Below are positions 9,531 to 19,344 of a DNA stretch of 22,029 nt, one piece after another. Under the pieces are notes generated by a model that did not search any database, was not told the origin of the DNA, and worked only from the letters and a program-made list of their open reading frames with translations. The stretch's first letter is position 1; each line of letters begins with the position of its first letter. The position numbers and the translations under genes were made by a program. Source of the DNA: Chara braunii (taxonomy: Eukaryota > Streptophyta > Charophyceae > Charales > Characeae); NCBI GenBank assembly GCA_003427395.1, contig BFEA01000454.1, positions 672,179-694,207 on the forward strand, in the 5' to 3' direction.

Positions 9531-9867
9531 GAGCGGGAGCTATCGAAGGATCGACCGGGCGTCGTGCGCTAGATCAGAGGGTGAGAAGGGATAAGGCGCG
9601 AGAAGTAGCGCAAGACAGGTCCAAGATTCAGAGGATCAAGAAAGGGAAATGGGCGCGCAAAAAGCAAAGCGGGAGAGAGAGAGAGAAAAAAAAACAGTTA
9701 TGAGGAGAGAGAAAGAGGAGAGAGAAGGGAAGGGAGCGTGGGAGGGAGTGATGCGGGGGACAGAGAGGAGAAAGCTTTTGCATGCGCGGCGCCGACAACA
9801 AAAAGAGGGAAAAAGGGGTTTTTATGGGGTTGGTATGATACAAGGAAAAAGGGTACGAAAGATAGCA

Positions 9868-11160
9868 CGGGTTTGGGAAGTGGTTCGTCACAAACTCCAA
9901 GGTTCACTCAACAATTTTGAATGGAGGGACAAGCCAAAGGTGTTTCGGTTGCGGGTATTGGAGGAGGGAGAGGGCCCCATAGTCTTCCAATCCCAAACGC
10001 CCATATAGAAGCTCGCGATAGATCCCCAAGAATGGCAGCGCCAGACGACTCGCAAAATAATAGCAGCGCCCAACAAAAGAATCCACCTGCACACCCTTTC
10101 CGTCTGATCCACTTACAAAATCCTTCATCCTAAGAGGGTGTTGCGGGATCAAATTAATGACAGATGGGTGCGGCAAATGAATGTGGACCGTTCCCTCGTG
10201 CCCATCAAGTGGTTCAATAGTAACAAAGCGAGGCCGATAAAAATCACATCCTTGCAATGGCAGATCGCCCACCGCTGCCTTCCGACTAACGTGTGGCTGA
10301 TCGACCACACCCACATGAAAAAGAATGAGAAAGAGCTCCCTCGGTGTCGCAGGTGCTTGACCGCTTTCCCTACGCAAAAGCGAAACGAGACCATTAAACA
10401 TATTTTTACGCAGTACTCGGTGGCAATGCTGATATGGCGTTGTTGGGATCGCATCTGGCGAAAAACATTGACAAATGTTTCCTGGTCGTGGTCTTGCAGC
10501 CTTGCAGGACACTGTCCAGCAATGGGGAGTGCAACCCCTTTGCGAGCAATCTGTTCAGTCTCGGTAGACAGTCGGTCTTGTGGGCACTCTGGTGGCAAAG
10601 TTGTCTCCTTGTTCTAGAAGGGGTAAAAAATAAGGGACATGAACTGACTAGGCAAATAAAGGAACTCGTGCGATTGGAACTGAAGAAGAAATGGAGTGGC
10701 CTCAAGCCTTGCTAGACATCCTTCAGACGGCTCAGGATATCAAGAGGCCGATTGCGGCGTTTTGGACGGAATGGTTAGGTGCGCTGCGGGGAGGTTGGAT
10801 TGCTCGTGTTGAATGGACATGGGACCAGGCTATGGCGTCGGGGCAGGGACTTGTGAGAGACTACGGACTAACATTCAATGACTGGACGAACATTGACAAG
10901 TTCTTCCCGATGAGACCCCCGTCCGATTTTCCAGATCCCTTCCCCCCCCACCCCCTCGTCCTGGTGGAAGCCATTGTGTGATAGCACAGCAAGTCCCGGT
11001 GCCCCCCGGGAGGTGCTGTCTAATCAATTCTCAGACAAATCTCATACCTTTCGGATTCCAAAATGCTTCATCTAAAGGGAGGTAAGAGGCCAGGTGGGCA
11101 GGTATAGTCAGGCGCCTAGCAGCAGGGCGAAGAGGTCTCCCTTCTTCTCAATCTTTCTTA
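9868..11160 (+). mobile_element. LINE copy A: ORF2 C-terminus and 3' UTR, split by the gypsy LTR
   Basis: The translation parallels the C-terminus of copy B (17300-18100), for example LRDQINDRWVRQMNVDRS against LRDVINDRWARHLNVDRS, and shared ITSLQWQIAHRCLPTN. Because homology begins right at the LTR end (9868), the upstream LINE part probably lies beyond the gypsy element, not lost by 5' truncation. The frame is open from 9868 to about 10500 with stops at 10006 (TAG) and 10105 (TGA), then shifts twice (near 10520 and near 10690). The zf-RVT finger has RCRRC and H but its last Cys is Tyr (TAC). A further 90-residue C-terminal stretch (10691-10981) is missing from copy B. The 3' UTR runs from 10984 to about 11150. 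Confidence 0.8.
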
Positions 11161-11395
11161 ATTTTTTTTATTTTTTTTTTGAAAAAAAATTCCCCCTCCA
11201 ATGTTAGTGGTGCTGGTAAGAGCAGACAACACTAGCTGGAAAACGGGTCCATCGTCCCATATACAGAATGAATTGGAGTATAACGGAAGACAGCGTATGA
11301 GGAGCTCCTGCCAGCATTGATTACTCAGGAGTCCAAAGGATTGACTGAGCAGGATATTGAAAAAAGGGAGACAACCTCTTCGCCCTGAACCAGGC
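11157..11395 (-). mobile_element. LINE 3'-UTR fragment in reverse orientation with A-rich tail
   Basis: On the minus strand this carries the same 3' end as copy B: GATGGACCCGTTTTCCAGC (11235-11253), then TGTCTGCTCTTA, CACTAACA and a G-run, then an A-rich tail (T-rich on plus, 11157-11190). Upstream it matches the plus-strand block at 20385-20507 (CTGCTCAGTCAATCC). It is tail-to-tail with copy A. A second motif, GGGTGAAGAGG on the minus strand near 11510, hints that related sequence extends further right. Confidence 0.65.
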
Positions 11396-12519
11396 ACAAG
11401 GTACCTGCTACTGCAAACTAGTTCCTCCCTCCCCCTACCAGCCCCCCTTTTACAGACTCCGCTAGCCCGAGGAGAACTTTCATTGTCGCCTAAACCTCTT
11501 CACCCTAAATAGAAGGGCACCAGATAAACAAATGAAGGACTGGTACTATTTACAAATTGTTGGCATGAAGTAGCTGGAATAACATACTACGCTTTGAAAG
11601 AAATTGCTCACTCCAACCATCCAACTCGAAGGGACCAGACTTTTTTTTTTTTTTTTTTTAATCTGGTCGTTGAGGCACTATTCCTATTCTCTGCCATACC
11701 AACTCATTGGGACCAAGCGTAATGAGGAGGGGGGAAAAAGATCTGGGAAATCAGATAGAGGGCGAAGGGGGACAGTTGGATTCACGTTTATCCATTCATA
11801 AAAGACCAGGCGATAGTCACGTTGGATTGTTTCTCCCTACTCCTCCTTATTTTCTGTCCTGGCCCCATTCTAACTTAGCTATCTTAGCCCTCTGAGGTCT
11901 CCCTAACCAAACGCCACTGAATTGTTGAATGTGTTGTTGGATCTCTTTCTTTGAAGATAAAAATTGAATCTTTTCTTTAAGTGAGTGTGGTGACGCAAGC
12001 AAACTGTGTACAGGCCGCAAAGGGCAAAGACAACAAGGTAGAGTATGGGAGGACACGGAGAGCAGAGAGTTGAAACAAGATGGAGAAAGAAAAAGGAAAA
12101 AGAAAAATAGAACACACAGAGAGTCATGAGGCATATACGCGTGAAACAGGCACTTGAAATATATAATGAAGCTCAAACAACGTGCTGTACTGGCGGAAAT
12201 CCCTACGATCGTTTCAACTACCCCGCCAGAGGTAGTATCATTAGGGGATGAAACGTGTAAGGAGATCTGTCCTAGCGAGTTTAAATAGGTAAGTGATCGG
12301 TCACAAAAAGCCATCGTTCCAAAAGGTCCAACTACGATCATCACACAACATATCCAGAGAGAGAGCTGAAATCTGAAACCATGAAGAGAGCGGGTGGGAG
12401 TCGGGAAGTAACATGGTGCGGATAGCACCGGAAACAGGGAAAGACCCAGGAGAGAATAGAAGAGAGGGAGCATCCATAAACGAAGAGGCCCTAAAAACAG
12501 TCATGTCAGATAGTTGAAG
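11396..12519. other. Unassigned repeat-derived interval
   Basis: No convincing gene. A T19 run at 11641-11659 may be the tail of a minus-strand retroposed sequence. Minus-strand open frames at 11850-12500 are rich in Phe, Ser and Leu and reflect purine-rich plus-strand composition. The last 75 bp resemble 18705-18778. Confidence 0.5.
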
Positions 12520-12532
12520 AGTAGGATAGAAA
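12520..12532. repeat. Candidate LINE target-site duplication, left copy
   Basis: AGTAGGATAGAAA, identical over 13 bases to 18544-18556. It sits just upstream of the G-rich start of copy B (GGCCTGGGG), 95 bp before the ORF1 ATG. Confidence 0.6.
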
Positions 12533-12627
12533 GGCCTGGGGATTTAAGGCAAAGCATCCCAACTGAGGGGGAAGGGAAGCAAAAGACCCAGGTGCGGGCA
12601 AACAACACAGGGAGAAAAGATAAGGCA

Positions 12628-13866
12628 ATGGGAGAAGGGAAGGGGAAGGAGAAGGGAAAGGAAAAAGAAGAGAATCAACATGGGATCATACAACCGGCTT
12701 CGGAGGAGGCTGCAGCAACGGACCGCAACCTAAAAGAACAATCTCCTAAGCTAAACCCAGCCGATGCTGTGTCCGTAAATGCTACAGAGGGGACCCCCTC
12801 TAAAGCAGACCCATTCCTCCAGGCTTTTGGACCCCAGCCCATGGACTGGGAAGCTCCGGGGGTCGCCCCGAATGAGGAAATGCTGGATAGGACACCTGAG
12901 GCCTGGGGATCTCAGGACGAGGGAGACACTGAGACCAAGCTAAAGGGCCTGGCTGAGTGGCTAATCAGTCACCTTCAGTCACTATATCCAGGCCAATCAG
13001 AGGAATACTGGAACGAGGCTTACGTGCAACTATTCTCCCTATTAGACGAAAGCCCCAGCTTGAAACAAGCCCTGGAGCAAGGCCTGTCCCAGAACCTGGA
13101 TTGGCAATCCGCATTGCACAGAATCTGGAACATTGTTCACCTTAAGTTCCAACCTCCCGAAAGGAAAACAACACAAGCACCGGTCCAACCTGAAACATCC
13201 GATCGGAATCAGCCCGAGGACGTTGATGCTTCAGGCTACACCGGCATCCCTCCCCCCCTGGACGGCGTCCAGCCAGCAGGGCATGCGGAAGGACATGAAC
13301 AAAGGAAGGAGGATGAGGCATTAAACACAGATGAGGCAGGTCTTTCCAAACGAGCGAAAATACGTCATCTTATCGAAAAAGGAATGTACCACAAAAGCCT
13401 ACCGAAAGGGGGCAAAATTTTGATACTCCCTATTAGGAAGAGGACTGGGCAATGGGAACTGGGTCTATCTCCGGCGGACCCAGAAGACTCATCTGCCCAG
13501 ACCTACGGAGGGATGACTCTGCACGGATGGCACATGAAGAGGGAGGGAACACTACGTATCCACGAAATTACAGAATTTATCACAAATCAATATGAGTCGG
13601 GGGCAGTGACCACCATCAACGTATCCTCGGAGAACCTGAAGATGGCCTACAAAGACGTCTACGTGAGATTTGAGGACAACAAAGAAGCATGGCTACAATA
13701 GCTTACACACAATCTGCTCCTCGACACCCAACAACTAAAAATCAAACCCAGCAACATTTGGTCAACAGATGACCTTCTCACCTGTATATGCTCAATACTA
13801 AGAAAGAACATACTTAACAAGGGAGTAAATTGGGATATACAGGATTGGTCACCATTCCCAACACAA
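12628..13866 (+). pseudogene. LINE ORF1 protein
   Basis: The first in-frame ATG (12628, context GGCAATGG) lies 95 bp from the proposed element start; the frame also extends upstream to a TTG at 12514 that is probably not used. The N-terminus is Lys/Glu/Gly-rich. The middle holds an acidic, Pro-rich stretch and a predicted helical part (LAEWLISHLQSLYPGQSEEY). The C-terminal third, with KGGKILILPIRK and LKMAYKDVYVRF, may be the nucleic-acid binding part. No CCHC knuckle or clear RRM is visible. TAG at 13699 interrupts it; the same frame continues about 55 residues to TAG-TGA at 13867-13872. ORF1 proteins of LINEs normally bind element RNA; here that is inferred from position only. Confidence 0.65.
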
Positions 13867-13896
13867 TAGTGAAAATAGGGAATACACAAGGCAAAA

Positions 13897-16800
13897 ATGG
13901 ACTGGGTTGAAGTCGTGTATGGTAAAAACCAAAAGTGGAAACACACCCTTCAGCAAGCTGACCTGGATATCCGATCAATTAATGTGAACGGTCTAGCCTC
14001 ACGCAACCCCGAAAACAACAACGCGCTATGGGACTTGATACGAGGGGTGGGGGGAAGAACGTGGCCGGATGTAATTTGCATCCAGGAAACCCACTTGATG
14101 GACTCGCCGGACCACCACAGGGCACATAAGCAAGTCTGACCCTACCTAAAATACCAGGCTTTTGCCCCGACGCCAGGAAGTGCAGGGGTGGCCATATGGG
14201 TACCACCCGAATCTCGCCTCCAAGTTCTCGACTGGGAACACGATAAGGAGGAAGGAAGGCGGGTCAGAGTGTTGGGCATGTTGGAATTAGAAATAGTATG
14301 CATTGTTTCCATCTACGCGCCTAACACTCCCCAGGAAAGAAGAACCTTTTTCGAGAAGATCAAACAGATCCCGGTCCCCGATATCCCGGTAATAATAGCA
14401 GGGGATTTCAACGCCGCACCAGATAGGTGGCTGGATCGTTGGAAAATCCCGCCCTCAACCGCACGCAATGCGGAGGAGGACGAGGGGATCATAAGGGACT
14501 TGTGCATTACCCTCTCACTTTTTGACACCTATAGGCGAGGTCACCCGACCGAAAAGGCCTTCACGTGCTTGCGCAACAATAACCCTGATAGACTATCAAA
14601 ATCTAGAATCGATCTTATTTTGGCTTCAGAAGACCTGAGTGGAGGACTAACCTTGGCAGCGATACTGCCAATTAGCCCGCACCCAATCCTGGACCACAGG
14701 ACATTCCAAAAACGGCCAGATCAGGGAGCCAGTTATTTCAAACTCAACACTTCTCTGCTCCGGCTGAAATCCTTCCAAAAATACATACAGCAGACCTGGG
14801 CCTTCTGGAAATACCAAAGACCTCAGCAAGAATCTCCAATTGCCTGGTTCAACAACGGTTTGTTCTTCCTGGCAAAAAAATGCAACGAATACTCCAAGCA
14901 TATAGCCGCACAGCGACACCAACAAGAAATCCTGACAATGCAAAATCTCATGGAAGCCGAACAAAAACAATCTTCGCAAGGGCAAGCAGTAGGGCAAGAC
15001 TCGAGCTTAAAAGAACCACAGTCCCAGATACCAGNATTAAAAGCCCAACTTCTAAAATACGCACAATATCGTTGGCAAGGCGCCCGGATCAGGGCAAGAT
15101 TTTCGAATCTTTCGACCGAAGGGGTAATGGATGCCCAATTTTTTAAAATGGCAGGACCTCGTTACAAAAGAATTACAATTGAGGCACTCTACGAACCACG
15201 ATCCATGGAGTCAGATCCGACCATCTCTACAGCAAGATGTACCAAAATAACTTACGATTTTTATAAAGACCTCTTTACCTCTCACATAGACAAATCTAGC
15301 CCACAGGACCACGAACGATATCTAATTGGCTTTTTTAAACCAATGGAAAAATCCTTGTCACCCGAACAGCGGGATGCCTTGGAAGCCCCAATCTCCAAAC
15401 AGGAAATCTGGATCGCCCTTCTTCAAATGAAGGAGGAAAAAGCGTCAGGGATTGATGACTTCCCCAAAGAATTTTGAGAATCTACATGGGAATTTCTGGG
15501 ACAGGATATCATGGACTTTTATAAAGAGGTATGGGCTACATGTGAGATTGGTGAGAGGGTGGGACAGGGGCTATTAACCCTCCTATATAAAAAGGGGGAT
15601 AAAATGGATATCAGGAACTACCACCCCATTACCCTTTTCACAGTGGTCTACAAGATGTTGTCAAAAGCCTTAGCTAATAGAATGATCCCGGTAATGGAAG
15701 ATATCATTCATCCTTCGCAGACCGGCTTCATAAAGAATAGGAACATTCAAGAGAATATTCTTCTCCTTCATGAAGTACTCCAGCTCACAAAACACTCTCG
15801 CCAAAACGCGGCACTGGTCTTTATCGATTTTGAAAAAGCCTATGACCACGTAGACTGGCTGTTCTTGGACAAATGCCTAGAGAAAATGAAATTTTGACCA
15901 GACTTCAGACATTGGATACAGGTCCTGCATCAAAACGCAACCACCTGCATCCAGGTCAACGGATGCATAACACCACCCCTGTGTCTGGAACGTTATGTCC
16001 GCCAAGGGAACCCGATTGCCCCCTTCCTCTTCCTGGTCATTTTGGAGGCACTCGCCGCTAACCTCCGAGCAAACAAAAACATTACCAAAATTCGAATCAC
16101 GCACATCCCAGAAGAGGCTATCCCGGTATGCTCCCTCTTTGCGAATGATCTCACCATCCTAGCAGAAGCCACTCATAGCAACATGGAGGAAATCCAGCGA
16201 ATGATGGAGAAATTTGCTAAGGTGTCTGATATGACAGTCAACTGGGGAAGCAAAACTCAGGGATGGTGGATCCACTCCCAAGGAAGGCGCCCACCCGAGT
16301 GACCTAGAATCAAATGGATGTCACTGGAATCACCCCTAAGAATCCTTGGTGTTGCCATGACCGCAGAAGGTCGGCCACTGACCAACGACGAATGGATCTG
16401 TAACCCGACTAAGCAGAAACTAGAAAACTGGAGAAATAAACACACATCCCTTTTCGGCCGCGCGTTAGTAATCAACAACATGATATTTGCTTCACTATGG
16501 TACAAGTCGTTATTGTGGCCACTAAGCAAAACAGCCTTAAAAAAACTAAAGAGAAAGGCGACCGCCTTCCTATGGAGGGGGGATGGCGAGCTCGACAACG
16601 TGATCAACCGTGTGGCATGGGACTCCATCATACAACCTAAGGCAGGGGGAGGCCTAGGAATAATCGACCCGGCCACGCAAGTGCAAGCACTACGTCTTAA
16701 ATGGATTAAAAGGCTCATCTTTATCCCCCAGAGTCCATGGGGCGTACTGGCACTGGAACATTTGGCCCGATTGGCCCCAGAGACCCCCCATTCCACTCAC

Positions 16801-18213
16801 CCCTTGACCTGGCTGGAGGACCGTTTTTGGACAGTTCCACGAAAGTTCCCCAAAGCAAGGGATGGGCGGGAAGGAGACAACCGTATTTTAGACAGTTTTT
16901 GGCCCTCCCTATTGGAAACCTGGCGTAGACTCCCGCTTCCAGACAGACCACACCCCGATCGCTGGGAGGAAATCCACCGTCAACCCTTGTTCGGGAACCG
17001 ACGAATAACCGACTCAAATGGCTGTATCATGTCAAGCTCTGCCTTGCCCTGGAAGAGTTGGGTAAGAAGAGGGGTGCTAAGGGTGGGGGACCTTTGGGAT
17101 GACCACAGAAAGGAGTGGAAAACAGAAGACCAAATGCAAGCAACACTGCGGTACTGCCATCACGTGGGGAAGCATTTGGAAAACCTCATTGACGCTATCC
17201 CGCTGGCATGGTATCAAACCCTTAAGCAAGGCCCCACCTTAAAGGAAGGCGACTAGGTTGCCAGCAAGGAGTCTCCCCAGAGGATAGGGCAAATCCACAT
17301 GGTCTCACCCCAGGCGGTCTTAATTGAACACTATATAATCACTGGAACCAACACCCTCCAAGGCAGCAAAGCCCCTCTCGTATGGAAAGAAAAAACATCT
17401 GTGTATAGAGTGAGAGTCTTAAAAGAAAAAGGGCAGAGGGTGGTGTTCCAGCCTTTCAAACCAATCCAGGACTTGCCTCTGGATCCGGATGAATGGTCTT
17501 GGGATCTCCGCCATAGGGTAGGTCCCAAAGCAGGACGCATCAGCCTACACCAGTTGTCGGTCAAATCAGACTATAAAATGCTTCGACCAAAGAGACGGCT
17601 GAGAGACGTCATCAACGATCGATGGGCCAGGCACTTGAATGTGGATCGCTCCTTCTTGGCCCCAATCAAATGGTTCCAAGAACAGAAGGCAAGACCCATG
17701 AAAATCACTTCTCTACAGTGGCAGATCGCCCACAGATGTCTGCCCACCAATGACTGGTTGACAGACCGCACTAATTTAGAGCAAAAGGGCCTACTGCTCC
17801 CCTGGTGCCAGCGGTGTCACAGCCTCTTCCCCTTCCACAAAAGGGCGGAAACCATTGAACACATCTTCCTACAATGCCCGATCGCCCAATTCATATGGAG
17901 GTGGTGGGACCGCATATGGAGAAAGATGGAACTCACATCCCCATGGCCCTGGTCTTGGCAAGCCATACAGGCAGGCCACTAGCCACAAGCAGAGGCCGCC
18001 ACGCCCTTCGAAGAGAATATGTATAAACTCGGAAGGAGGGCAGTGTTGTGGGCACTTTGGTGGCAAAGATGCACGTTGGCTAGGGATAAAGTGAGGGTAG
18101 AGGTGCCAGAAATCACTGAACACATCCAGCAGCAGATACACTTCGAACTCTCACAAGAATGGTGGGTCTCCCAACTAATACAAATGAATATTGCTTCCTG
18201 CATCAGAGCTTAG
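13897..18213 (+). pseudogene. LINE ORF2: endonuclease, reverse transcriptase, zf-RVT finger
   Basis: One frame of about 1439 codons from ATG 13897, with stops at 14137, 15475, 15895, 16300 (TGA) and 17254, 17980, 18211 (TAG) and no frameshift. Endonuclease: SINVNGL, ICIQETH (Glu, residue 64), IIAGDFN (14404 codon), SRIDLIL and DHR. RT: YKKGDKMDIRNYHPITL, QTGFIKNRNIQENILLL, FIDFEKAYDHVDW (catalytic Asp), RQGNPIAPFLFL, and LFANDLTIL where the family has Asp-Asp. zf-RVT: C-x2-C...H-x4-C at 17806-17877. The protein nicks target DNA and reverse transcribes the LINE RNA there. The Asn at 16144-16146 removes a catalytic Asp, so the RT is dead even apart from the stops. One N lies near 15035. Confidence 0.9.
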
Positions 18214-18509
18214 GAAGACATCTGGCGGCCCCCTAGGGGTGAAGAGATACGGGAAGCAAGGGCTACATCACCAGGATCTATACACACCTGCTCAATAAAT
18301 CCCCTGGAGACGCTGGACCCGTTTTCCAGCAGACCTGCCAACATTGATTGCCTTATTTTTTGTATACACACCTGCTCAATAAATCCTCATTTTTTGTATA
18401 AGGGACGCTGGACCCGTTTTCCAGCAGGTGTTGCTCCCCACCAATAGATGGAGCCCCTCCCCAGGTGTTAGTGGTGTCTGCTCTTATCAGCTGCACTAAC
18501 ACTGATGGG

Positions 18510-18513
<4 letters not shown>
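18214..18513 (+). other. LINE copy B 3' UTR with internal duplication
   Basis: Two motifs each occur twice as exact 24-mers: 18279-18302 = 18363-18386 (core ACCTGCTCAATAAATCC) and 18309-18332 = 18404-18427 (core CTGGACCCGTTTTCCAG). The second motif itself folds (GCTGGA/TCCAGC). AATAAA within CTCAATAAATCC may act as a polyadenylation signal. Confidence 0.7.
18465..18502 (+). other. 3'-terminal hairpin of the LINE
   Basis: GTGTTAGTG (18465-18473) pairs perfectly with CACTAACAC (18494-18502) around a 20-nt loop, 11 nt upstream of the A tail. Loop and right arm are conserved in the reverse fragment near 11200-11230. It is a likely RT-recognition structure, as in LINEs that require a 3' stem-loop; that role is inferred. 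Confidence 0.55.
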
Positions 18514-18543
<30 letters not shown>

Positions 18544-18547
<4 letters not shown>

Positions 18548-18556
18548 GGATAGAAA
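18544..18556. repeat. Candidate LINE target-site duplication, right copy
   Basis: AGTAGGATAGAAA directly follows the A tail; its first A is shared with the tail, so the certain match is 12 bp. The position right after the tail is where a LINE target duplication belongs. Confidence 0.6.
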
Positions 18557-19341
18557 ACGAAGAGGGAGGGAGTGCAGAGAAGAAAATAGACGGAGATAAA
18601 AGTCGAAAGTGGAGAGTAGGGGATTGAGTGCGGATGGACCAGAGGGCGGCAAATCAATAGGGAGAGGGAACTTGAGGGACACTGGGCAGAAAAAGAGGGG
18701 AAAGACGCGGAAGACAATAAAGCAGGGGAGACATCCATAACCGAAATGGCCTGAAAACCGTTATGTAAGATAGAGAAAGGTGGGAGTGCTACAGCCAGGG
18801 GAATATATAGATAGAAAGCGGTTGGATGGGGATAGGAAGAGCGGAATAGAGTGGGCAGAGCAAAGATTGAGGGACGAGGATTTCCCGTGTAAATGTAAAC
18901 ACAGATGTCGAAATGCCGCCAATTGCTTAGCGGATCTGCTAAAACCCCAGTCTCAGAAACGCAGACGAGTTGGGCATGGCTGTGACATCTTCCAGAAATG
19001 CAGTGGAGCAGATGCGAACAGAGGTCGGAGCCTTGCTGAGTCGATAAGTCCCCTTACTAAACGAAGCAAGTGGTGCCATGGCGCACAGAAGATGATGCCC
19101 ATGCATCAATGGGAGAGGAACGGGGGAAGAGACTAGAGTAATAAATAGTAATGAGTAACCGAGTTACAGCCTACCCCGTGAGGCAGGCGGACATATTGAG
19201 TAAGACACCAGATGCTCGGGGCCCGTACCTCTGAAAAAATGCAGGCCTATGGTGGAAAATTAGCCCAACCCCAGTCTTGTCATTGGACCAGTATTATTTG
19301 GACCCCTAGAGTCTAATAAAGACAAAACAGAGACCCATTGG
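18557..19341. other. Repeat-derived flank of LINE copy B
   Basis: 18705-18778 resembles 12440-12515, the flank on the other side of copy B. An open plus-strand frame at 18780-19136 has a GTG start and a Cys/Lys-rich stretch (PCKCKHRCRNAANC) but no family I recognise. It may be a remnant of a diverged element. Nothing further is seen in 19140-19341. Confidence 0.4.
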
Positions 19342-19344
19342 TTA

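Larger units (their letters stand above)
1..9867 (-). mobile_element. Ty3/gypsy LTR retrotransposon, decayed, incomplete at left edge
   Basis: Domain order on the minus strand is 5' LTR, primer binding site, gag with CCHC knuckle, DTG protease, RT (YMDD), RNase H, PHD-like finger, integrase and an extra 3' ORF. RT-RNase H before integrase is the Ty3/gypsy order. The 3' LTR lies beyond base 1, so the full element is longer than the 9.9 kb seen here, and LTR-LTR divergence cannot be used to date it. It carries at least 18 in-frame stops and a few frameshifts, so it is not autonomous. Its right border (9867) abuts LINE ORF2 sequence, so it appears to have inserted into a LINE. The first bases outside are CGGGT (9868-9872), a candidate 5-bp target duplication whose partner lies off-window. 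Confidence 0.9.
7558..9867 (-). repeat. 5' LTR of the gypsy element (2310 bp)
   Basis: The two ends form a perfect 13-bp inverted repeat: TGCTATCTTTCGT at 7558-7570 and ACGAAAGATAGCA at 9855-9867. This gives the TG...CA termini expected of an LTR. The primer binding site lies 13 bp inside the left end, and LINE coding sequence begins directly outside the right end. The LTR holds a minus-strand TATA box, paired CCAAT motifs and an (AG)24 tract. I see no convincing protein in it. U3 would be about 550 bp if transcription starts near 9310, leaving a long R-U5. The matching 3' LTR is not in the window, so the call rests on termini, PBS and context. Confidence 0.8.
12533..18543 (+). mobile_element. 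LINE copy B, L1-like non-LTR retrotransposon, near full length
   Basis: A 6.0-kb unit with a short 5' UTR (about 95 bp before the ORF1 ATG), ORF1, ORF2 with apurinic-type endonuclease, RT and zf-RVT finger, a 3' UTR with hairpin, and an A31 tail (18514-18544). The 5' limit is set by a 13-bp direct repeat, AGTAGGATAGAAA, at 12520-12532 and immediately after the tail at 18544-18556. The coding frame carries eight stops, so it is dead, but hardly any frameshift. Endonuclease-RT order and zf-RVT fit L1-type LINEs of plants and algae. Confidence 0.85.

Noticed and set aside
9868-9900. LINE copy A as a typical 5'-truncated insertion
   Set aside because: Its left limit coincides with the LTR end defined independently by the 13-bp inverted repeats, so interruption is the simpler reading.
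9628-9920. Phe/Ser/Leu-rich minus-strand frames and Arg/Lys-rich plus-strand frames
   Set aside because: Purine-rich composition of the LTR U3; no domain and no consistent start.
11847-12473. 208-residue minus-strand frame rich in Phe, Ser and Leu
   Set aside because: Hydrophobic composition comes from purine-rich plus-strand sequence; no recognisable domain and it overlaps repeat-like DNA.
3140-18213. Reassigned stop codons (TAA/TAG as Gln) as the reason for long frames with stops
   Set aside because: TGA is as frequent as TAG in-frame, often where Arg is expected, which no known code explains. CAA, CAG and CGA are also used, and catalytic residues are altered, so these look like dead copies.
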